Of a stretch of DNA of 64,000 nt, positions 51,834 through 59,699 are shown piece by piece; position 1 is the stretch's first letter; every line of letters starts with the position of its first letter. The notes under the pieces are model-generated. The model ran no database searches. It had not been told where the DNA came from and saw nothing but the letters and a program-made list of their open reading frames with translations. Made by a program: the position numbers and the translations under genes. The stretch is from Hymenobacter pini. GTDB taxonomy: Bacteria > Bacteroidota > Bacteroidia > Cytophagales > Hymenobacteraceae. The stretch covers positions 62,001-126,000 of the forward strand of contig NZ_JAIZZH010000003.1 in assembly GCF_020421205.1 (NCBI RefSeq), read 5' to 3'.

Positions 51834-53078
51834 ATGTCGTTTTCTGCTACTACCGATCCACGTCAGCTCTCCATCCACGATTTTACCTACCAGCTGCCGC
51901 CCGAGCGCATTGCCCCGGAGCCGTTGGCCGAGCGTGACCAGTCGAAGCTGCTGCTGTTTCAAGAGGGGACTATCCAGGACCGACAGTTTCAAGAATTACC
52001 GGCCTTGCTCCCCACCGCCAGCCTGCTGGTCTTCAACGATACCAAGGTAGTACGGGCCCGCCTGTTTGCTCGGCGGCCCACGGGCGGCGTGGTGGAGCTC
52101 TTTTGCTTGGAGCCCGTAGCCCCGCACACGGCCATTGAGCCCGCTATGCAGCAAACCGGCAGTTGCGTCTGGAAATGCCTGGTAGGAAATGGTAGGCGCT
52201 GGAAGGAAGGGGCCGTTACGCTGGAATTTGAGGCAGAAGGCCAACCGGCCGTACTATCGGCCGAGCGGGTGGAGCAGCGCGAGGGGTACGCGTTGATTCG
52301 GTTTAGCTGGGAGCCCGCCCATTTGCCATTTGCGGAGGTATTGCGCGGGGCCGGGCATCTACCCCTTCCCCCCTACCTCAACCGCGCTGATACTGCTGTG
52401 GATGCTGTGCGCTACCAAACGGTGTACGCCGCTCACGAAGGTGCCGTAGCCGCCCCCACTGCCGGCCTCCACTTCTCCGATAAAGTGTTGGCCGAACTGG
52501 CAACCCGCCATATTTCCTCGGCGCATGTAACCTTGCACGTGGGCGCTGGCACCTTTCAGCCGGTAAAGGCCGAGCAAATGGAGGACCACGCTATGCATGG
52601 CGAGCCCATCAGCGTATCGGCGGAGACTTTACGGCAGTTGTTGCAGCAAATGCCTGAGCCCATTATTCCGGTGGGCACCACCAGCCTGCGCACATTGGAA
52701 AGCCTGTATTGGCTGGGGGCGCGCTTGGTTCAGGAGCCTACTGCCGAGCCGACATGGCACGTGAGCCAGTGGCAGCCCTACGAGCCGCAAACGGAGGTTG
52801 CTGCGGCGGCGGCCTTTCAGGCACTGCTGGATTACCTTGCCCAGTCCGGCTCCGACGTATTACATGCTACTACCCAACTGCTGATTGCACCTGGCTACCG
52901 CTTTCGGGTGATTTCGGGGTTGATTACCAATTTCCATCAGCCCGAGAGTACTTTGCTGCTCTTGGTGGCGGCCCTCATTGGTCCACAATGGCGCACGGTG
53001 TATGAGCATGCTTTGGCGCACAACTACCGCTTCCTGAGCTACGGCGACTCATCACTCCTGCTGCCCCAGAAGGCTTAA
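51834..53078 (+). CDS. queA: tRNA preQ1(34) S-adenosylmethionine ribosyltransferase-isomerase
   Basis: A 414-residue QueA protein. Family landmarks in order: FTYQLPPERIAPEPLAERDQ, LVFNDTKVVRARLFARR, HLPLPPYLNR, RYQTVYAAHEGAVAAPTAGL, HVGAGTFQPVKAEQ and ISGLITNFHQPESTLLLLV. It transfers the ribosyl part of SAM to preQ1 in the tRNA anticodon, giving epoxyqueuosine in queuosine synthesis. A central region (about residues 110-160) is somewhat longer than in short homologs. A start at the TTG three codons upstream is less likely because it falls in the promoter box. Confidence 0.96.
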   Translation: MSFSATTDPRQLSIHDFTYQLPPERIAPEPLAERDQSKLLLFQEGTIQDRQFQELPALLPTASLLVFNDTKVVRARLFARRPTGGVVELFCLEPVAPHTAIEPAMQQTGSCVWKCLVGNGRRWKEGAVTLEFEAEGQPAVLSAERVEQREGYALIRFSWEPAHLPFAEVLRGAGHLPLPPYLNRADTAVDAVRYQTVYAAHEGAVAAPTAGLHFSDKVLAELATRHISSAHVTLHVGAGTFQPVKAEQMEDHAMHGEPISVSAETLRQLLQQMPEPIIPVGTTSLRTLESLYWLGARLVQEPTAEPTWHVSQWQPYEPQTEVAAAAAFQALLDYLAQSGSDVLHATTQLLIAPGYRFRVISGLITNFHQPESTLLLLVAALIGPQWRTVYEHALAHNYRFLSYGDSSLLLPQKA

Positions 53079-53194
53079 TGTAAGAAGGGCGCAGGTGGTA
53101 GGACTTTTTTGTGCGCTGCTTGCCCTTTCATCAGGTTTTCATGGAGAGAGTGAAATATTCCATCATCAGTTTCACCTAATTCTCCTTTTCAATC

Positions 53195-53392
53195 ATGAAA
53201 AACCTGGCAATTGTGGTAGCCCTGCTGGCCACCTCCGGTAGTGTTTTGGCCCAAGGCATTGGCAAAGAGGAAACAAAAGTTGAGAAGAAAACCGAAATGA
53301 AGTCGGATGGCTCCGTGGTCAAAACAATCCACACTGCTCACGCACACAAAGGGCATAAGGGCCACATGGCGCATACCATGAAGCTGAAATAG
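53195..53392 (+). CDS. small secreted His/Lys-rich protein
   Basis: A 65-residue protein with a signal peptide (NLAIVVALLATSGSVLAQ) and a 45-residue mature part rich in Lys and His. Its tail, TIHTAHAHKGHKGHMAHTMK, has six His in 17 residues. The spacing of the His residues suggests metal binding, but this is inference. I know no family name for it. It stands alone, with 116 bases before it. Confidence 0.65.
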   Translation: MKNLAIVVALLATSGSVLAQGIGKEETKVEKKTEMKSDGSVVKTIHTAHAHKGHKGHMAHTMKLK

Positions 53393-53498
53393 ATGGGCCG
53401 CGAGTTGATGAGTAGCCCGCTAAGCTGAACAGCAAGACAACCATTTTCTGTCAGCGCGTATAAGGACTCAGATTCCTGTATTAATTCAGACTCTCCTC

Positions 53499-53819
53499 AT
53501 GAAAAAGATATTGCTTCTGGCCGCCGCCGTAATTTTCTCGTCGGCTTCCTCCTTCGCCCAAGGTGATAAAACGACCGTCCGTGACAACACCACCGGTGCC
53601 AAAACCACCGTTACTGAGCGTGACAACGGCACCGTGAAAGTAGAATCCCGCACTGGCCGCACCGAGGCCGGCCAAAAAGCCTACAACACCAAACAAGACG
53701 TGAAGTACGCCGGCAAAAAAACCGGCCACGCCATTGAAAAAGGTGCCAAGAAAACCGGCCACGCCGTGAAAAAGGGCGCTAAAGCCGTAAAAAACAAAGC
53801 TGAAGACGTAGTAGATTAA
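53499..53819 (+). CDS. small secreted basic repeat protein
   Basis: A 106-residue protein with a clear signal peptide (ILLLAAAVIFSSASSFAQ). The mature chain is Thr-rich (DKTTVRDNTTGAKTTVTERD) and then holds two copies of KKTGHA(I/V)xKGAK followed by AVKNKAED. The composition is lysine-rich and low in hydrophobic residues, so it is probably disordered in the periplasm. No known family was recognised. A strong bidirectional terminator follows. Confidence 0.68.
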   Translation: MKKILLLAAAVIFSSASSFAQGDKTTVRDNTTGAKTTVTERDNGTVKVESRTGRTEAGQKAYNTKQDVKYAGKKTGHAIEKGAKKTGHAVKKGAKAVKNKAEDVVD

Positions 53820-53831
53820 TCTACCTCGCAT

Positions 53832-53880
53832 TTAGCAACAAAAGCCCCATCAGCATTGCTGATGGGGCTTTTGTTGCTAA
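53832..53880. terminator. bidirectional terminator with 24-bp perfect arms
   Basis: Arms 53832-53855 and 53857-53880 are perfectly complementary around a single T, lying between two convergent genes. Confidence 0.9.
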
Positions 53881-53892
53881 ATACTTCTGGGT

Positions 53893-56493
53893 TTATTGCC
53901 CGACGATGAACACGGCATTACCGAACAATAGCTTACCCCCTTGCCAGAAAGCCCGGAACAAAGGGTTGTCGCCGAGATATACTACTTGCCCCCGGCCCAT
54001 GTCCTGAGTGCCCAGTACGAAGCTGTCGGTGAGGGCCCGCTGGGCCTTACGACCGGCAAAACCGGCTGCGTAGCTGTCTTTCTTCAGCACGCCCACATTC
54101 CAGCCTCCTTTGGGCAGGAAGCGGTAGTTGGGCACGTCGCGCAGCAGGGCGTAGTAGGTGTTACCGTAGCCGAAGGCCAGCGGGTGGGTGTTGTCGAGTT
54201 GCACGCGGTACACGCTGCCTTGCACCCGCTCCCCAATTTCCTCCCGTTCGGCATCGGCATACCGGCGCAGGGCGGCGTACGGGCTGGCTTTCTTGCTGGC
54301 GGCGGTGTCCGCCGGTTTGGTTTTCAGCAGGAAGTCTTTATTGCCAGCGAGGAAGCGTGAGGCGCCTTCCAGGGCAATGAGGCGGCCACCGCCGCGCACC
54401 CAGGTTTTCACGTTGTCCAGGCCCCGCTCGGTTAGTACATCGTCGTAGCGGCCATCGGGCAGCACCAACACATCGAATTTGCTGAGCGGCACGCTGTTGA
54501 AATAGTCCGTGCCAAGCACCGTGACGGGGTAGCCCACCTGCTGCTCGAAGAAGTGCCATACCTCGCCAAACGCCGTGGCATCTACGCCCGGGCCAGCCAG
54601 AATGGCTACACTAGGCATTTTGAGAGGCCGCACGGAGCGGGAACCCAGGTCACCACCGGTGGTAGACAGGCCCGATTGTACAGCCTGCACCATCACGCCG
54701 GCCGAGTCGGCCTGGGCATGTACCAATTGGTCGAAGCGGGTGCCCATTCGCTCGTTGCCGGTGCGGGCTATGATGAGGGTGCCGCGCTGGTATTGCTGCC
54801 CCTCGGTTTCGAATGGCTCATCGGCCACCCTGATTTTCACGCCCTGCTGCAGCAACCGGCTCAGGAAGCGCACATCCTGCAGATTGTTCCAGCGGGCCAG
54901 GTAAGCATAGGGTTGATTGTTGCCAGTTACCGGCTGGGAATTAGTAGTAGGAGTTGGGGCCGGCTTACCGCCTTTCTCTACTACCGTAGCTACTGGCAAC
55001 TGGGAACTGGTAACCGGCAACTGATTTTTCAGGGCGTAACCTTTCAGACCGAAAGCGTAAGGCAGCGACCAGGCCGTGAGGTCGTAGGTCAGGGAATCTT
55101 CCAGCTGAGCCTGGGGCTCAAACAGCACTTTCACCAGCGTGGATTTGGGCTGGTACATGCTGATGACCACGTCGCGGGGCTCTACCTGTACGCTTTCAGT
55201 TTTGCCGGTGGTGTAGTTGTAGCCCGTTTGGCGGGTGCGCTTGGTAGCAAAACCGTAGCTGATTTGCTGCCGGTCGAGGTACTGGGTGAGGGCGCGCACC
55301 TGGCCGGGGTCGGAGGAGCCGGCCAGCACGTAGGATTTGTACTCGCCGCGGGGCTTAGTACGGGCATCGGTATAAAACTTCTGAAACTCGCGCACCAGCT
55401 CTTCGTGGCGGTCAGAAGCAGCCTGCAGCGTGGCCAGGCTGGTGGCGTGGTGGTGCTCGATGCGCTGGGCCAGAGTAAGCGTATCGCCATCGGCCTTCAC
55501 GTAGCTCAAACCGGCCGGGCTGCCACCGCCCTGCTCGTAGGTCATGCCAATGGCCCCGTTGAAGCTGGGCCAGGTGTCGCCGTAGAAGGGGGCGAACAGG
55601 TCGTAGGTTTCGCGGGTGAAGTACAGCCAGTTGTTCTTATCGAATACGCGGCGGTTATAGTCCCCGATAATGTCCTGAAACTTGCGCTGCCAGGCGGTGA
55701 GGTCGGCGTGGAAAGGCTTGGCGGCCGGCGAAAAGTAGTACGGGTTATTCGGCCCCATTTCGTGGAAATCGGCGTGCACCTGGGGCAGCCATTGGTTGTA
55801 CACCACAATGCGCTGGCGGCTTTCCTGCTGGGTTTGCCAGGCCCAGTCCCGGTTCAGGTCAAAGTAATAGTGGTTGTAGCGGCCACCGGGCCAGGGCTCA
55901 TGGTGCTCCCAGCTTAGGGCCGAGGCGTTGGGCCGCTGGTTGGCCACGCGGTTGTACCACTGCGCGTACCGGTCGCGCCCGTCGGGGTTCACGCAGGGGT
56001 CCACAATCACCACCAGGTTCTGCAGCCACTGCTGCATCTGCTGGTTCTGGGGGTTAGCCAGGTCGTACAGCACCTGCATTACGGCCTCCGACGACACGGC
56101 CTCATTGCCGTGCACGTTGTAGCTCAGCCACACCACAGCCGGCTGCTTGGTAGCCGCGGAGCCGCTTTCCAGACCGGCCAGGCGCAGGTTATTACGGCGG
56201 ATATCGTCGAGGTTCGTGAGGTTCTCGGGCGTGGTCACATACACCAGCTCCAGCGGGCGGTTTTCGTAGGTGCGGCCGTAGCGCTGCAGTTTCATGCGGC
56301 CGGGGCTGTGCTGCACCACGTGTTCCACGTAGCGAAGCAGCTCGGCGTGGGGGGTGAAGCGGGTGCCCAGTTCGTAGCCCAGGAATTGGCGGGGAGTCAG
56401 GAGCGGGCCATCGGCGGTAGTTTGGGCCCAGCCGGGAGCGGCTAGCCCGCAGCACAGCAGCAGGCCCGCAAACCAGGAAAGTAAGTGTCGCAC
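53893..56493 (-). CDS. secreted M14-family metallocarboxypeptidase with C-terminal amidotransferase-like domain
   Basis: About 866 residues if started at the GTG at 56493, which gives a normal signal peptide (RHLLSWFAGLLLCCGLAAPGWAQ); a longer start at 56622 is less likely. The M14 domain spans about 30-400, with zinc ligands His128 and Glu131 (NVHGNEAVSSEA), VDPCVNPDGRDRY and a third ligand in HADFHEMG (His240 or His244). The C-terminal 250 residues contain VAILAGPGVDATAFGEVW and DVLVLPDGRYDD, as in class I amidotransferase-like domains. A 105-base segment (54919-55023) encodes the repeat QLPVTSS-QLPVATV and is an in-frame 7-mer element. Confidence 0.87.
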   Translation of the reverse strand: MRHLLSWFAGLLLCCGLAAPGWAQTTADGPLLTPRQFLGYELGTRFTPHAELLRYVEHVVQHSPGRMKLQRYGRTYENRPLELVYVTTPENLTNLDDIRRNNLRLAGLESGSAATKQPAVVWLSYNVHGNEAVSSEAVMQVLYDLANPQNQQMQQWLQNLVVIVDPCVNPDGRDRYAQWYNRVANQRPNASALSWEHHEPWPGGRYNHYYFDLNRDWAWQTQQESRQRIVVYNQWLPQVHADFHEMGPNNPYYFSPAAKPFHADLTAWQRKFQDIIGDYNRRVFDKNNWLYFTRETYDLFAPFYGDTWPSFNGAIGMTYEQGGGSPAGLSYVKADGDTLTLAQRIEHHHATSLATLQAASDRHEELVREFQKFYTDARTKPRGEYKSYVLAGSSDPGQVRALTQYLDRQQISYGFATKRTRQTGYNYTTGKTESVQVEPRDVVISMYQPKSTLVKVLFEPQAQLEDSLTYDLTAWSLPYAFGLKGYALKNQLPVTSSQLPVATVVEKGGKPAPTPTTNSQPVTGNNQPYAYLARWNNLQDVRFLSRLLQQGVKIRVADEPFETEGQQYQRGTLIIARTGNERMGTRFDQLVHAQADSAGVMVQAVQSGLSTTGGDLGSRSVRPLKMPSVAILAGPGVDATAFGEVWHFFEQQVGYPVTVLGTDYFNSVPLSKFDVLVLPDGRYDDVLTERGLDNVKTWVRGGGRLIALEGASRFLAGNKDFLLKTKPADTAASKKASPYAALRRYADAEREEIGERVQGSVYRVQLDNTHPLAFGYGNTYYALLRDVPNYRFLPKGGWNVGVLKKDSYAAGFAGRKAQRALTDSFVLGTQDMGRGQVVYLGDNPLFRAFWQGGKLLFGNAVFIVGQ
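54919..55023 (-). repeat. 7-mer tandem element inside the M14 peptidase gene
   Basis: On the minus strand, 55023-54989 reads as five 7-mers: CAGTTGC, CGGTTAC, CAGTTCC, CAGTTGC, CAGTAGC. The second arm near 54919 (GTTGCCAGTTACCGG) is complementary to parts of the first. A 7-mer array keeps frame every 21 bases, giving the 7-residue protein repeat. The design matches the intergenic elements in this window. Confidence 0.75.
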
Positions 56494-56589
56494 AAGCGCG
56501 GAGGTTAAGCCGGCCGGAGCCGGAACGGGAAGAATAGGTTGGGGAGTCAAAGAAAGCAGAAAAATCCCCGTCGAAGGATGCTTTTCCCC

Positions 56590-56596
56590 TACTTTG
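56590..56596 (+). promoter_or_regulatory. possible -7 element (TACTTTG)
   Basis: A TAnnTTTG-like box lacking one spacer base, 92 bases before the CocE-type ATG. Weak. Confidence 0.2.
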
Positions 56597-56688
56597 GCTG
56601 CATCTTTCTCTGTAGCAGCCACGCCCTTCGTGCTAATGCGAAACCACGACGCTGCCGACGGCCCCTTTCCACTTCTATCCCACTATTC

Positions 56689-58650
56689 ATGCCCACCTCT
56701 CCCCTCCGCCTGACTGGCCTGACAGCCTTACTGGCCGCTGGCACGCTGGCGGCCCACGCCCAGAAGCCCGTATCGTATCCGCTGCCGACAGAAGCCGAAA
56801 AACAGCAAATGGCCGTGGTGCTGGCCGATACGCTCTACATTCAGCAGCACTACACCAAAACGGAGTATCAGATTCCGATGCGCGACGGGGTGAAGCTATA
56901 CACCGTGGTGTACGCCCCCAACGACGCCGACAAGGTGAAATACCCCATCATGCTCAACCGTACGCCCTACGCCGTGGGACCCTACGGCAAGGGCAAATAC
57001 AAGTATAACCTGGGCCCCAGCAGCACCATGATGCACGAGGGCTACATCTTCGCGTACCAAGACGTGCGGGGCCGGTATATGTCGGAGGGTACATTTGTGG
57101 ATGTGCGACCCGAGAAGGACAGCTACAAGGGCAAAACCGACATCGACGAGGGCACCGATACCTACGACACCATTGAGTGGCTGCTGAAAAAGGGACCGAA
57201 GAACAACGGGCGCGTGGGCCAGTGGGGCATCAGCTACCCCGGCTACTATACCGCTACCGGCCTGCTCAGCCGCCACCCGGCCCTGAAGGCGTCCTCGCCC
57301 CAGGCCCCTATTGCCGACTGGTTCTGGGACGACTTTCACCACAACGGGGCCTTCTTCCTGCCCCACGCTTTCAATTTCCTGGCTTCCTTCGGCCTGCCCC
57401 GGCCCCAGCCCACGCCCACCGGCAACCCTGGCTTCAAACACGGCACGCCCGATGGCTACGACTTCTTCCTGAAGATGGGTCCGCTCAAAAATGCCGACGC
57501 GAAGTACTATAAGGGACAGGTGGCGTTCTGGAACGAAATGACCCAGCACCCCAACTACGACGAGTTTTGGCAGGCCCGCAACTTGCGGCCCCACCTCAAA
57601 AACCTCAACAAAGGCACGGCCGTGCTGACGGTGGGCGGCTTCAATGATGCCGAGGACTTATTTGGAGCCCTGAAAATCTACGAAACCATTGAGCAGCAGA
57701 ACCCCGGTATGCGCAATGGCTTGGTGATGGGCCCCTGGGTGCACGGGGGCTGGGCCCGGGGCACCGGCGAGATGGTCGGTAACGTGGCCTACGGCGAGTC
57801 GCCTTCCCTGTACTACCAAAAGGAAATTGAAGCGCCGTTTTTCAAGTCGTACCTGAAAGATGGCAAGCCGGCCGCCGTGCCCGAAGCCACCGTATTTGAG
57901 GGTGGCACCAACCGCTGGCGCACCTTCGACGCCTGGCCCCCGAAAGCGGCCCAGGAGCGCACCATGTATTTCCAGTCGAACGGCATGATTGGCTTTGACA
58001 AGCCTCTGGATGAAGCCGATGAAAAAAACCGGGCCAACGCGGAGTTTGACCAGTTCCTGAGCGACCCGGCCCACCCGGTGCCCTTCACCGAAGCTACCGC
58101 CGTGGGCATGACCCGTGAGTATATGACCGATGACCAGCGCTTTGCCGCCCGCCGCCCCGATGTACTCACCTACCAGACGCCCATCCTTACCGAGGACCTC
58201 ACGCTGGCGGGCCCCATTGATGCGCTGCTGCAGGTAGCCACCACCGGCACAGATGCCGACTGGGTAGTTAAAATCATTGACGTGTACCCCGACGATACGC
58301 CCAACAACGCCAGCCTGAACCCCGCCGTGAAGCTGGGCGGCTACCAGCAAATGGTGCGCTCGGAAGTGATGCGCGGCCGGTTCCGCAACAGCTTCAGCAA
58401 GCCAGAGGCTTTTGTACCAGGGCAGGTAACGGCCGTGCCGTTTGTGGTGCAGGACCTCTGCCACACCTTCCGCAAAGGCCACCGCCTCATGGTGCAGGTG
58501 CAAAGCAGTTGGTTCCCATTGGTGGACCGCAACCCCCAAACCTTCGTACCCAACATCTTCGAGGCTGATGAAAAAGACTTCCAGGCCGCTACGCACCGGC
58601 TGTACCACTCGCCCCAGCACGCCTCCCAACTGAAGGTGCGCGTTCTGTAG
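56689..58650 (+). CDS. CocE/NonD (S15/X-Pro dipeptidyl-peptidase-like) secreted hydrolase
   Basis: A 653-residue protein from the ATG at 56689 (signal peptide ending LAAGTLAAHAQ). An alpha/beta-hydrolase domain follows, with the nucleophile Ser182 in QWGISYPGYYT. GFNDAEDLFGALKIYE may hold the acid and GPWVHGGWARGTGEM holds a His in the usual order. The C-terminal X-Pro dipeptidyl-peptidase-type jelly-roll domain (VLTYQTPILTEDLTLAGPID, WVVKIIDVYPDD) follows. Members hydrolyse esters or acyl-amino acids, or cut X-Pro peptides; the substrate cannot be told. It is divergent from the M14 gene and could work with it in peptide use. Confidence 0.9.
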   Translation: MPTSPLRLTGLTALLAAGTLAAHAQKPVSYPLPTEAEKQQMAVVLADTLYIQQHYTKTEYQIPMRDGVKLYTVVYAPNDADKVKYPIMLNRTPYAVGPYGKGKYKYNLGPSSTMMHEGYIFAYQDVRGRYMSEGTFVDVRPEKDSYKGKTDIDEGTDTYDTIEWLLKKGPKNNGRVGQWGISYPGYYTATGLLSRHPALKASSPQAPIADWFWDDFHHNGAFFLPHAFNFLASFGLPRPQPTPTGNPGFKHGTPDGYDFFLKMGPLKNADAKYYKGQVAFWNEMTQHPNYDEFWQARNLRPHLKNLNKGTAVLTVGGFNDAEDLFGALKIYETIEQQNPGMRNGLVMGPWVHGGWARGTGEMVGNVAYGESPSLYYQKEIEAPFFKSYLKDGKPAAVPEATVFEGGTNRWRTFDAWPPKAAQERTMYFQSNGMIGFDKPLDEADEKNRANAEFDQFLSDPAHPVPFTEATAVGMTREYMTDDQRFAARRPDVLTYQTPILTEDLTLAGPIDALLQVATTGTDADWVVKIIDVYPDDTPNNASLNPAVKLGGYQQMVRSEVMRGRFRNSFSKPEAFVPGQVTAVPFVVQDLCHTFRKGHRLMVQVQSSWFPLVDRNPQTFVPNIFEADEKDFQAATHRLYHSPQHASQLKVRVL

Positions 58651-58664
58651 CGAAGCGGAATAGC

Positions 58665-58735
58665 AAAGAGGCTGACCACTTGTACCAATTGCCGGGCTAT
58701 GCCGGCAGTGGCACGAGTAGTCAGCCTCTTTTTAT
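58665..58735. terminator. bidirectional terminator after the CocE-type gene
   Basis: Arms AAAGAGGCTGA (58665-58675) and TCAGCCTCTTT (58721-58731), the latter followed by more T, enclose a 45-base loop with an inner GCCGGGC hairpin. It lies between convergent genes. Confidence 0.7.
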
Positions 58736-58745
58736 TTTGCTGGCA

Positions 58746-59006
58746 TTACAATCTTGCCACGTTGTTATAGTCCAGCTCAGCAGGCTTTTCGTGGAGGTCG
58801 TATTTCACCTTTTCCACTACTCCCCGGCCAAACAGGCTGATACCAGCATTAAATACCACTAAAGCGGCGGTGCCGGCCGCGACCCACTCTTTCGTAGGGT
58901 GGCCGTTGCGTTTCTTGTCGGCGGCCCATTGCACCAGGCAGCTGCCCAGGCCAATGACCATCAGCCCGGCAGGGGCGAAAACCAACCATTTTTCCTTGTG
59001 CGTCAT
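58746..59006 (-). CDS. small two-helix membrane protein
   Basis: An 86-residue protein from the ATG at 59006 (MTHKEKWLVFAPAGLMVIGL). Two membrane helices, VFAPAGLMVIGLGSCLVQWA and WVAAGTAALVVFNAGISLFG, are joined by a basic loop (DKKRNGHPTKE). A charged tail (VKYDLHEKPAELDYNN) follows. Not recognised by name; such small proteins are usual in this phylum. It faces the CocE-type gene across a terminator. Confidence 0.65.
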   Translation of the reverse strand: MTHKEKWLVFAPAGLMVIGLGSCLVQWAADKKRNGHPTKEWVAAGTAALVVFNAGISLFGRGVVEKVKYDLHEKPAELDYNNVARL

Positions 59007-59091
59007 GAGGAATTCGGGAGAGAAGAAAGAACGAAAATCAAGCGGGGCTGGCAGCGGCAACCGCAGCAACCAGCTTCACCTTGCACAATCG

Positions 59092-59099
59092 TACCTTTG
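59092..59099 (+). promoter_or_regulatory. -7 promoter element (TACCTTTG)
   Basis: Exact TAnnTTTG match 72 bases before the ATG of the gene at 59171. No -33 TTTG at the expected distance. Confidence 0.5.
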
Positions 59100-59170
59100 C
59101 GCCGTGGGGTTACAACATACCCCGATAATATTTTGCCGGCTGGCGCTGGCAGCCGTTTTTCGCACTTCTC

Positions 59171-59647
59171 ATGCTTGTTCCTCCTTACCAGCGGCTGCTG
59201 GAGCTGGCCTTCGCCCAGCCCGCTGATGCCGCCCGCTACCTCCACCCTACTACTGTGGCTGCCTACCGCACCTTTGAGCAGGCCAATCCGCAGGATATTG
59301 CGTACCGGTTCGAGCGGGTGCGCCTGGGCGTGGCGCTAGCTCTCATGAAGCTCCTCTCCGACCTCGGCGACCTGGAGGAAGGCCGCGCCGTGCTGGAGGT
59401 GCTGCTGCGGGCTCTAAAAGCGCCTTCCGTGGGAGCCATTGATGCTACCATCCAGAAAGACGCCGCCACGTTTGAGCGTCTTTACGCCGACCTGTACGTG
59501 AACGATGAAGGCGAGCAGCTGCTCCATTTGTTCGAGCGCACCCTCGATGCCGATTCCCAGCCCCTCATGGACGACGTTATCCGGGAAGCGCTACGGCTGG
59601 CTCCCAAGCTGGACTTCAGCCATCTTACTGAAGAAGATGAAGAATAA
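59171..59647 (+). CDS. hypothetical helical protein
   Basis: A 158-residue protein from the ATG at 59171, all-alpha by its pattern (AYRFERVRLGVALALMKLLS, LEEGRAVLEVLLRALKA, EGEQLLHLFERTLDAD). It has no signal peptide. Acidic C-terminus (HLTEEDEE). No family recognised. It has an exact promoter box upstream and a terminator downstream, so it is expressed alone. Confidence 0.65.
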   Translation: MLVPPYQRLLELAFAQPADAARYLHPTTVAAYRTFEQANPQDIAYRFERVRLGVALALMKLLSDLGDLEEGRAVLEVLLRALKAPSVGAIDATIQKDAATFERLYADLYVNDEGEQLLHLFERTLDADSQPLMDDVIREALRLAPKLDFSHLTEEDEE

Positions 59648-59682
59648 AGAAAAAGGCCACTCTGAGAGCGGCCTTTTTCTTT
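59646..59682. terminator. bidirectional terminator between the 59171 gene and susD
   Basis: Arms AAAGAAAAAGGCC (59646-59658) and GGCCTTTTTCTTT (59670-59682) are perfectly complementary. Confidence 0.85.
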
Positions 59683-59699
59683 ATAAGAAGTATCACCTA

